Made by a program: the position numbers and the translations under genes. From JAEUKA01 sp044228505 (GTDB lineage Bacteria; Myxococcota_A; Polyangia; Palsa-1104; JAEUJZ01), in assembly GCA_044228505.1 (NCBI GenBank), contig JBGAUT010000001.1:62001-126000 (forward strand): a DNA stretch of 64,000 nucleotides. The letters run 5' to 3'. The notes below the pieces were generated by a model that did no database searches, was not told where the DNA came from, and was given only the letters and a program-made list of their open reading frames with translations. Of this stretch, positions 44,597-51,737 are shown piece after piece (within the stretch, counting starts at the first letter, position 1; each line of letters starts with the position of its first letter).

Positions 44597-46141
44597 CTAC
44601 TTGGGGGCCGGGCCAAACGGACGAACCCGGGGCTGATAACTTCGCGGTAGCACTGGTACTGAGGTTGCGGTTGCACCGTCGGCAGTCTCGGCTTCCGCGA
44701 TCAAAATGGCATCGGCTGGAACAGGCTTTCGATAGTGCCACGCGCCATCGTATTCGCGCTGCAGAACGTACTGCCCAAATGTGTAGCCCGCATTTTGGCT
44801 GACTGCCAATCGTACGACTTTCGGCGGCGGGTCCATCATGACTCGCACGACCACCTGTTCACGAACGCGCTGCACAAAGGGCGTCTGTGGTGCCGGCGAA
44901 AAGGCGCGCTTCGGATGTGATGCAAACTGCGCGATTAAGGAGCGCAGCAGCAAAGACCGTCGAGACATAAAGTCCTGATGGCGATTGTAGCTTCCTTCTG
45001 GCCCACAGTACGGTGGCTCTGCCAGCGCTGGACAGGCATCCGGGCAGTGATACTGCTGGCAGTTGGCCAGTGGCTCCGGTGTCGCGCTGCTCATTGGGGA
45101 TGCGGCAGTCCTTTGTGGCATGCAGGCTGCCGGACAACCGCTCCCAAAGTACCAGCCGTGATCATAATCGGCGACGACTTCCAGGGTCTTTGCGGGGGCC
45201 CGCAGTGCCTTGTAGGTACGGATCACTTGGTCCAACGTGAAGTACTCATCCTGTGCCCCGATGAGCATGTAAACCGCACCTTTTTGCTGCGCCGCAAACG
45301 CCAGTGGATCGAGCCTACGAAACAGGGCGCGGGGACCGGGATCGCTCGGCTGTTGGCCATTTGCGGATAGGGTCAAACGGCGCCACCAGGTGTCCGCTTC
45401 TGCTGCACTCGATAGACCTCCGGATGCCGCAACGGGTAGTATGCCACGGACACGATCATCGGTACCGCCAACGATGAAGGTCGCGATTCCTCCCATGCTA
45501 AAGCCGGTTACCACGATTCCCTTTCTGTCCACATAAGGGAGTGTCTCAAGGTAGGTCACCGCTCGCAGAATCGCGTACACATATTGATAGAGCCAGCTCG
45601 CACGGATGTCGGGTTCGGCTCGAAAAATCGGTCGTGGATCTTGCGGAGAGGGGGCTTCTCCTTCGGAATCCCCACTGCCCGGTGCAGACAAGGACAGGGC
45701 CACCACGTGTAGGTTTCGAGCCAGCTCCGCAACATCACGCGGATCGGCCTTGGAGCCGAGTCCGTGCGCAGAGATCACCGCAGGGAGCGGGTGAGAGTCT
45801 TGCGCTGTGCTAGGAACCGCAACAAACGCCTGTATGTGAATCGTGCTGGGGACGCCCTGTTCATCCCAGCGCTGCGAAGCAAAGCGAATCTCACGAATCC
45901 TCACACCGGCGGCTTCGCTTGTCGAATGGGGGACTTCTCGAACGGCCAAGTTGTCAGCCTTGCGGGCTGCCTTTAGGTCGAACGTCGCGGCCTTGAATGT
46001 CTCGGCAGGAATCGCAGCTCCCGCCTGTTGGATCGTGAAGAACGGACTCAGCAGCGGACACAGCACGAGCCACAACAGCCGCCAGTGCGATCCACAGCGG
46101 ACTTTGCCGACAACTCGTGGGAGAATCAGTTTGCGTCGCAA
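44597..46141 (-). CDS. Secreted alpha/beta hydrolase, dienelactone-hydrolase-like
   Basis: 514-residue exported protein (signal LLWLVLCPLLSPFFTIQQAGA, start TTG at 46141). The hydrolase core has PAVISAHGLGSKADPRD, the nucleophile in GIVVTGFSMGGIATF, the acid in YMLIGAQDEYFTL and the His in VVADYDHGWYFGSGC. A Cys-rich insertion (CQQYHCPDACPALAEPPYC) follows the catalytic His, and a beta-rich C-terminal domain of about 100 residues ends the protein. The substrate is unknown. The gene ends 18 nt from the convergent Mla operon. Confidence 0.88.
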   Translation of the reverse strand: MRRKLILPRVVGKVRCGSHWRLLWLVLCPLLSPFFTIQQAGAAIPAETFKAATFDLKAARKADNLAVREVPHSTSEAAGVRIREIRFASQRWDEQGVPSTIHIQAFVAVPSTAQDSHPLPAVISAHGLGSKADPRDVAELARNLHVVALSLSAPGSGDSEGEAPSPQDPRPIFRAEPDIRASWLYQYVYAILRAVTYLETLPYVDRKGIVVTGFSMGGIATFIVGGTDDRVRGILPVAASGGLSSAAEADTWWRRLTLSANGQQPSDPGPRALFRRLDPLAFAAQQKGAVYMLIGAQDEYFTLDQVIRTYKALRAPAKTLEVVADYDHGWYFGSGCPAACMPQRTAASPMSSATPEPLANCQQYHCPDACPALAEPPYCGPEGSYNRHQDFMSRRSLLLRSLIAQFASHPKRAFSPAPQTPFVQRVREQVVVRVMMDPPPKVVRLAVSQNAGYTFGQYVLQREYDGAWHYRKPVPADAILIAEAETADGATATSVPVLPRSYQPRVRPFGPAPK

Positions 46142-46259
46142 GATTCGAGCCTAACAGTCTCTACGGAAGGCCGGTACATCGAAGTGGCTGTGGACGTGAT
46201 GTAGGGAGAGTCGCTCGTCGGAAAAGAATGACCGAGTAGGGTCTTGCTATGAGCGAGCG

Positions 46260-46281
46260 AACCTTCTAACCTAAGAAGGTT
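46260..46281 (+). promoter_or_regulatory. Inverted repeat covering the ribosome binding site of the CHAT-protease operon
   Basis: AACCTTCT, a 6-base spacer, then AGAAGGTT, directly followed by the ATG at 46282. The right arm contains the AGAAGG Shine-Dalgarno sequence, so an mRNA hairpin would hide the site where ribosomes bind. At DNA level the same 8-bp arms could be an operator. Either reading implies control of the first gene of the operon. Confidence 0.55.
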
Positions 46282-46560
46282 ATGGCTGGTCATCTAGGTG
46301 CCGTCTGCATCGCCATCGTGTGGGGGTGGCTGCTGGGCCTGCGGTTTGCACCGCCTCGAGCGGGCAAGCTGCTCCTTCTTGCGATGGGGACAGTTCTTTT
46401 GGCGGTGAGCGTGGCTTGGCTACGCTTTCCGCACCAGCTTCGATCGGGAGTGTGTCTGTCCGTGCTGATTGCGGGCATCTCTGCACTCTCTTTGTTTGCA
46501 AATCGGATCCTCGTTTCGCTGCTTCGCAGGTCGCATGAGCGTCCTGTGCGCGGCGGTTAG
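46282..46560 (+). CDS. Small membrane protein, first gene of the CHAT-protease operon
   Basis: 92-residue protein with three probable helices (GAVCIAIVWGWLLGLRF, GKLLLLAMGTVLLAVSVAWL, GVCLSVLIAGISALSLFA) and a basic tail. No family recognised. It starts directly after an inverted repeat that covers its ribosome binding site. The next gene begins 9 nt after its stop, so it belongs to the operon. Confidence 0.65.
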   Translation: MAGHLGAVCIAIVWGWLLGLRFAPPRAGKLLLLAMGTVLLAVSVAWLRFPHQLRSGVCLSVLIAGISALSLFANRILVSLLRRSHERPVRGG

Positions 46561-46569
46561 GAATGTGCC

Positions 46570-47004
46570 ATGGCAGATCCACAGGTCGTAACGCAATCAG
46601 TCACACAGTCGGTGACGCAGCTTCAGCTTTGGGGGGCGGGATGCTTCGGGTCCATCATCGGCTGGTATGTCTATTACATCAATCGCTACCGCAAGGGAGA
46701 CGTCCAGCTCTCCGATGTGGTGACGCTGATAGGGATCATTGGTGGTGCTGCGATCCAGGCACTGTTTAAGCCGGATGGCGCACTGTTTGGCGCGTACGGA
46801 GTGGGCCTGGCGGTTGGGTTCTTCGGCTACTTTCTGTCCTTGATGTTCTTGGTTGGTATCTCGAAGAACTTCGATGTCGATTGGTTTCTCGACGGCCGAC
46901 GGAAGAATGTTGCTGCTGATTCCTTCATTCCGGACTACGTACGCCAGAGCCAGTCGGCCATGGGGGCGGCTGCCGATGGTGAGCGCAAGTCGGGAATCAC
47001 GTGA
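46570..47004 (+). CDS. Membrane protein, second gene of the CHAT-protease operon
   Basis: 144-residue integral membrane protein: a polar N-terminus with a repeated VTQSVTQ motif, three helices (LWGAGCFGSIIGWYVYYI, VVTLIGIIGGAAIQALF, GVGLAVGFFGYFLSLMFLV) and a soluble charged tail (NFDVDWFLDGRRKN). Family not recognised. Its stop lies 13 nt before the start I chose for the CHAT-protease gene, suggesting that the two proteins work together at the inner membrane. Confidence 0.75.
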   Translation: MADPQVVTQSVTQSVTQLQLWGAGCFGSIIGWYVYYINRYRKGDVQLSDVVTLIGIIGGAAIQALFKPDGALFGAYGVGLAVGFFGYFLSLMFLVGISKNFDVDWFLDGRRKNVAADSFIPDYVRQSQSAMGAAADGERKSGIT

Positions 47005-47017
47005 GCGAGGCCTTGCC

Positions 47018-49558
47018 GTGAGTTACAGTCCTGCGTTTGTCCTTCTCCTTTCCGAGATTCGTGAGCGTTTGACAATTGGAGCGAGCGGAGTCCCAGATAC
47101 CTCCATCGTCCTTGATCTAGCCACGCAGTGGCCGCTTGATTTGGTGGATCGAACCTGGGGCGCACTGTGTGAACTGGCGCTGACTCCCAAGGACAAGGCG
47201 GAAGCGCTGGAAGCGCTGGCTGGCCGTCTTCCCGCGATCGAAGGACTCAATCGGATTCGCGAAGCCGGGCGTGCCGACAGCTCTCTGTTACCGTACTTTC
47301 AGAACTCGCAGACCGCAGATCTGGAAGGTGAACAGAGTGCGGCTCGCCACACCAAGAACGGACTGTCCAGAACCAGCTTGCGTTGGCAGGTCGCGCAGCT
47401 ACCCAGTCTGATCGAACAGAGGCTCCTGTTTGAAAAGATTCTGGAGATTCTGATTGGGTGCGTTAAGAGGAAGCTGTCGGAAAGCGGACTCGCTGCGCTG
47501 CTTCAGGCCCGACCGGAGTTGTTTCGGGTTCGCTCACCTCTGCACCATCAATCACCGTCGACGATAGCGGAAGTCGATATTCGGCGCTGGACCGAAACGG
47601 CTCCTGACCCAAATGCTGGCGATGGTCCTGATGATGAGCTGCCGCAGTCAGGGCTGCCAACCCAGATGCCCGCATCCTATTCTGTGGAGGCTGCCGATGT
47701 TGAGAACCTCGATCCCTCTGCCGCCCCAGAGATGGAACCTGCGGTAGTCAGTACTGGCTTTGCGCCACAGGATGAACCAGGACAGCCTCTGTCTCCGCAG
47801 CAGCCCCTATGCCCTGGTGGACAGTTCTACTTTTGGACTCAAATCGGTGAGCAGGTCGCTCAGTCTATCGAGCTTCAGACTGTCTCGATTCCCAAAGAGT
47901 ATGCCCAGGTCGGAGCGCGGCTTAAGGTGGTTCTGTTCGCCTTTCCGGGCGAACTCATCCTCGACCCAGCCGCTTGTATTGGTGAACTGCAGGTGGGAGA
48001 AAACGGGACTGCGACGGTCATTCAGCAGCCCACGGAGATTCCCAATACCTCGCTCAGCAAACAGCGATTGTTCTTTCCGGTCCGGGTTGCCGAGACTGCG
48101 AACATTGGTGCCACGCTGAGTCTGCGCTGTAGCATTTACTGCAATCAGGTATTGCTTCAGTCGCGGCTCGTCTCCGTCGAGGTGGGCGAGTCAATCACGG
48201 ACTCTGATGTTCCTTCTGCGGAGAACGACCGGGCGGTGTTGCGCTCTTTGCTGGATTACAGCATTGCCGAACGCTTGGGAGATGCTTCCTCTCTTCATCG
48301 GATCACACCGCACAAGCTGAGCGTTCTATTAAACGAAAACAACGACGGGACGCACAGCTTTCGGTTCTTTGGCGCAGAGAGCGGCAAGGACATCCGGAGC
48401 GATGCCACATTGGATGCAGATACCCTGCGTTCCCATGTTCGGAGGGCGCGTGGGGCGCTCCGCAAAGTGGCCTGGGGCGATGAGGAAGCCTACAAAGGAG
48501 GCAGCGGGAGCCAGACCTATCGCTACGCCGAACAGCCTCGTGGAAAACTCCTGGCGCAGCTCCTGGAGGACTTGATTCCGCTTGCGGTGAGCGGCTCCCG
48601 TTTTTACGTAGGAATTGTTCGAAGCTTGGCGGGAAGCACCGCTGCCAGCTATCAGCTTCAGGAGCTGATGCGAACCCCCGGATTCGTACAGATTGCCAGC
48701 AAAGTGACGGCGCGACACATTGTGCCAGCGGCGCTTCTTTACGATCAGCCACTTGATGATGGCCAGCCTGCGAGTGCGTATCGAATCTGTCCCGCCTTTC
48801 GTGCTGCACTCGACTCGCCGAAGCCTCTGGAAGAGTCGGACTGTTTCTCCGGACACTGCCCATCCTACGATCAGGACACCGTCATCTGTCCCAGTGGATT
48901 TTGGGGATTTCGCCACCACTTAGGAATGCCGCTTACGGGCCCCAACTGCGTCGAGCCACAGCCCCAGATTACCTACGACCAGGCACCGCATTTGTCCGTG
49001 GGCGTATCGCTAGAGCTTCGCGAGTTTGCCATGCATGAAAAGGTGCTCCGTGGACTGCGCAAAGATCTGGTCTGGCAGTGCGAGGCCAGTGCCCCGGCGA
49101 TCTTTCAGATGATGCGAGAAGGCCAGTCGCATGTGGTCTACTTCTACTGTCATGGCGGAGTGATTCGTGACATGCCCTATTTGGAAGTAGGTCGCACCGA
49201 TGTGATCACGCCCTCGAGTCTGTTTCGCAAACATATCTGCTGGCAAGATCCACGGCCACTTGTGTTCCTAAATGGTTGTCATACCACCGCGCTGGATCCT
49301 GAGCAGGTGATGGATCTGGTGACAGAGTTTGTCGAGATCGGACAGGCCTCCGGCGTGATCGGCACCGAGATCACCATCTTCGAGCCGCTCGCCCGAGCGT
49401 TTGCCGAGGACTGCTTGGGAAGATTTCTGGCAGGTCAACCGATCGGTCAGGCCGTTCGCGGGGCTAGACTGGGACTCCTCAAGTCCTGCAATCCGCTGGG
49501 ACTTGCCTATGACCCCTTTGTGCTTGCGACAGTTCGCTTGACCAAAAAGGGAACCTAG
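47018..49558 (+). CDS. CHAT-domain cysteine protease (conflict-system type)
   Basis: 846-residue protein, start GTG at 47018 (the upstream frame overlaps the previous gene and is not protein-like). The first 85 residues are a compact helical domain, the size of the effector-associated adaptor domains of such proteins. A Pro/Ser/Glu-rich linker follows, then a beta-rich domain (VGARLKVVLFAFPGELILD). The C-terminal CHAT domain includes CPSGFWGFRHHL, the catalytic His712 in VVYFYCHGGV and Cys754 in LVFLNGCHTTAL. CHAT proteases are caspase/separase relatives acting in regulated cell death and anti-phage defence. The His-Cys pair is intact, so it should be active. The third gene of a five-gene run. 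Confidence 0.88.
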   Translation: MSYSPAFVLLLSEIRERLTIGASGVPDTSIVLDLATQWPLDLVDRTWGALCELALTPKDKAEALEALAGRLPAIEGLNRIREAGRADSSLLPYFQNSQTADLEGEQSAARHTKNGLSRTSLRWQVAQLPSLIEQRLLFEKILEILIGCVKRKLSESGLAALLQARPELFRVRSPLHHQSPSTIAEVDIRRWTETAPDPNAGDGPDDELPQSGLPTQMPASYSVEAADVENLDPSAAPEMEPAVVSTGFAPQDEPGQPLSPQQPLCPGGQFYFWTQIGEQVAQSIELQTVSIPKEYAQVGARLKVVLFAFPGELILDPAACIGELQVGENGTATVIQQPTEIPNTSLSKQRLFFPVRVAETANIGATLSLRCSIYCNQVLLQSRLVSVEVGESITDSDVPSAENDRAVLRSLLDYSIAERLGDASSLHRITPHKLSVLLNENNDGTHSFRFFGAESGKDIRSDATLDADTLRSHVRRARGALRKVAWGDEEAYKGGSGSQTYRYAEQPRGKLLAQLLEDLIPLAVSGSRFYVGIVRSLAGSTAASYQLQELMRTPGFVQIASKVTARHIVPAALLYDQPLDDGQPASAYRICPAFRAALDSPKPLEESDCFSGHCPSYDQDTVICPSGFWGFRHHLGMPLTGPNCVEPQPQITYDQAPHLSVGVSLELREFAMHEKVLRGLRKDLVWQCEASAPAIFQMMREGQSHVVYFYCHGGVIRDMPYLEVGRTDVITPSSLFRKHICWQDPRPLVFLNGCHTTALDPEQVMDLVTEFVEIGQASGVIGTEITIFEPLARAFAEDCLGRFLAGQPIGQAVRGARLGLLKSCNPLGLAYDPFVLATVRLTKKGT

Positions 49559-49565
49559 GAATTCG

Positions 49566-50804
49566 ATGGGAATCGGACTCGAGATCTTCTACCGGCGGCG
49601 AGTACTGCTGCTGTGGTGGCTTGGCTTTTCGTCGGGCCTGCCGCTGCTCCTCACCGGCAGTACTCTGTCGGCCTGGCTCAGTCAATCCGGCGTCTCCCTA
49701 GAGCAGATCGGGGTGCTGTCTCTGGTGGGTCTGCCCTATTCCCTCAAGATTCTGTGGGCACCGGGGCTCGATCGATTTTCCGCACCCTTACTTGGGAGAC
49801 GGCGGGGCTGGATGCTGCTGTGTCAGCTAGCGCTCGGGATCTGCTTGCTGGCGATGAGCCTGCATAATCCCAGACAATCACCGTTTGCAGTGGCAGCGAT
49901 GGCGGTGTTGATCGCTTTTTTTTCTGCGAGCCAGGACATTGTTACGGATGCCTATCGCACGGACTTGCTCCAGCGGGACGAGCGCGCTGCCGGTACCGCA
50001 GTCTTTATCTTTGGCTACCGAACCGCGATGCTGCTCACAGGGGGTCTGGCCCTGATCGTCGCCGAGCACGTCTCATTTCGGGCGGTCTACCTGCTGTCCG
50101 CGCTGGCCATGGTCGCAGGAATCATCACCACGTTGCGAGCAGAAGACACCGAAGTCGTTCGTCCCCCAACGACTCTGCACGCGGCTGTGATTGATCCACT
50201 GTTTGACTTTTTTCGACGACGAGGCGCGGTCAGTGTCCTGCTGTTTGTGACCTTGTATCGGGTCGGTGACACCATTGCCAACGTGATGGTGATGCCGTTC
50301 CTCTTGTCGCTGCAATTTAGTCCCAGTGAGATTGGCGTGGTCTATAAAGCGATCGGAATCGCGGCGACGATTTTGGGGACACTGTGCGGTGGTGTGGTGG
50401 TGGCGAGGTTTGGCCTGTTTCGAGCGCTGCTCACCTTTGGCTTGACGCAAGGGATCGCCAATCTGTCCTATGCGGCGCTGGCTCTTTTGGGCAAGAGCCA
50501 CACGCTGCTGCTGGTTGCGGTGGGGGTTGACAATCTCTGTACCGGGCTGTCGGTGGCGGCACTCGATGCATTCCTGATGTCGCTTTGTAACAAGCGCTAC
50601 AGCGCAATGCAGTATGCTCTGCTCGTCAGTGCATCGGGGGTTGCGGGGCGACTCTTGGGGGGCAGCTCAGGAGTGATTGCTAGGCATGTCGGCTGGCCCC
50701 ATTTCTTTGTAGCGACGATGCTGCTCTCGATTCCCGCACTCCTTCTTCTCCTCTTTGTAAGACGAACGATTCGACATGGCGAACAGAATTCTTTTGGAGA
50801 GTGA
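49566..50804 (+). CDS. AmpG-like MFS permease
   Basis: 412-residue 12-helix transporter. GFSSGLPLLLTGSTLSAWLS, LPYSLKILWAPGLDRFSAP, the motif LIAFFSASQDIVTDAYRTDL and RAAGTAVFIFGYRTAMLLTG match the AmpG family, which imports cell-wall muropeptides for recycling and beta-lactamase signalling. No ampR, ampD or ampC gene is near. It starts 7 nt after the CHAT-protease stop and overlaps the next gene by 29 nt, so it is in the same transcript. Confidence 0.88.
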   Translation: MGIGLEIFYRRRVLLLWWLGFSSGLPLLLTGSTLSAWLSQSGVSLEQIGVLSLVGLPYSLKILWAPGLDRFSAPLLGRRRGWMLLCQLALGICLLAMSLHNPRQSPFAVAAMAVLIAFFSASQDIVTDAYRTDLLQRDERAAGTAVFIFGYRTAMLLTGGLALIVAEHVSFRAVYLLSALAMVAGIITTLRAEDTEVVRPPTTLHAAVIDPLFDFFRRRGAVSVLLFVTLYRVGDTIANVMVMPFLLSLQFSPSEIGVVYKAIGIAATILGTLCGGVVVARFGLFRALLTFGLTQGIANLSYAALALLGKSHTLLLVAVGVDNLCTGLSVAALDAFLMSLCNKRYSAMQYALLVSASGVAGRLLGGSSGVIARHVGWPHFFVATMLLSIPALLLLLFVRRTIRHGEQNSFGE

Positions 50805-51189
50805 CTACTTTCGCGTCGAACATGATCCGGCGCGGAAGCTGGTGATCATGCGGCGCTCTGCCCGGAGCATGAAGGCCGACGATCACGAGTCTGCGCTTGA
50901 AATAGACAAGGCGATCGATGAGCTGATCTCGGTTCTGCGGACGGTACGAGGGCAGCGTTTCCTGGTGGATGTACGGCGTGCCCAGGGCAACAACGACCCG
51001 ACGGTAGAGCAGCGTGTCCAGCGGTTTCGCCGTAGGCTGTATGAGCTGTTTCCGGTGTCGGCCACGATCGTTGCGACGGCAACGGGCCGGTTGCAGCTCT
51101 TGCGGATGGCCCGCGAGCGAGGCGAAGCGAGTGGGGTGTTTTTGGATGAAGAGGAGGCGATTCAGAGCCTCCTTGCGCGGCCGCTGTAA
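50776..51189 (+). CDS. Small cytoplasmic protein, possibly STAS/SpoIIAA-like
   Basis: 137-residue protein overlapping the permease gene by 29 nt. Alternating strands and helices (DYFRVEHDPARKLVIMRRSA, AIDELISVLRTVRGQRFLVD, PVSATIVATATGRLQLLRMA, VFLDEEEAIQSLL) fit the SpoIIAA/STAS-like fold seen in small proteins of myxobacteria. No phosphorylatable Ser stands out. Function unknown. Confidence 0.7.
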   Translation: MANRILLESDYFRVEHDPARKLVIMRRSARSMKADDHESALEIDKAIDELISVLRTVRGQRFLVDVRRAQGNNDPTVEQRVQRFRRRLYELFPVSATIVATATGRLQLLRMARERGEASGVFLDEEEAIQSLLARPL

Positions 51190-51198
51190 AAAACTCGC

Positions 51199-51711
51199 CT
51201 AGAACGGAATGTCGTCTTCCGCCGCAAAGTCACCCGGGTCGCTGTTCATCGGAGGAGGCGGCTCGGCCTGAGCCGGACGGGCATACCGACTGCCCCCACC
51301 GCCCCCACCCGCATACGCAGGCTCACGGGCATAGCCACCGCTACCGCCACTGTCGCGTGCTCCTTCCTCGCGAGCACCACCACCACCCAGGAAGACCACC
51401 GAGTTGGCGACAATCTCGGTCATGTACTGCTTTTTGCCTTCCTTGTCATCCCAAGACCGAGTCTGAAGGCGACCTTCGATGTAGACCTGTCGCCCTTTTT
51501 GCAGGAACTTCGCGCAGTTTTCCGCCGTCTTGCCCCACACCACGATGCGGTGCCACTCCGTTCGTTCGGCCGGTTGATCGTTGCGATCGCGGTAGGTTTC
51601 GCTGGTTGCGATCCGCATCTCGCAGACCGGCTGTCCCGACGGAAGATACTTGATCTCGGGATTGGCACCGAGATGCCCTATGACAATGACTTTGTTAACG
51701 CTACCAGCCAT
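51199..51711 (-). CDS. ssb: Single-stranded DNA-binding protein
   Basis: 170-residue SSB. The N-terminal OB fold is canonical (VNKVIVIGHLGANPEIKYLP, TEWHRIVVWGKTAENCAKFL, KGRQVYIEGRLQTRSWDDKE). A Gly-rich flexible linker follows, ending in the acidic tip AEDDIPF that recruits repair and replication partners. Convergent with the gene ending at 51189. It lies 26 nt downstream of the prolyl oligopeptidase gene on the same strand and could share its transcript. Confidence 0.97.
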   Translation of the reverse strand: MAGSVNKVIVIGHLGANPEIKYLPSGQPVCEMRIATSETYRDRNDQPAERTEWHRIVVWGKTAENCAKFLQKGRQVYIEGRLQTRSWDDKEGKKQYMTEIVANSVVFLGGGGAREEGARDSGGSGGYAREPAYAGGGGGGSRYARPAQAEPPPPMNSDPGDFAAEDDIPF

Positions 51712-51737
51712 GGGAGTCCCCTTTTACTTGGCGTGAG

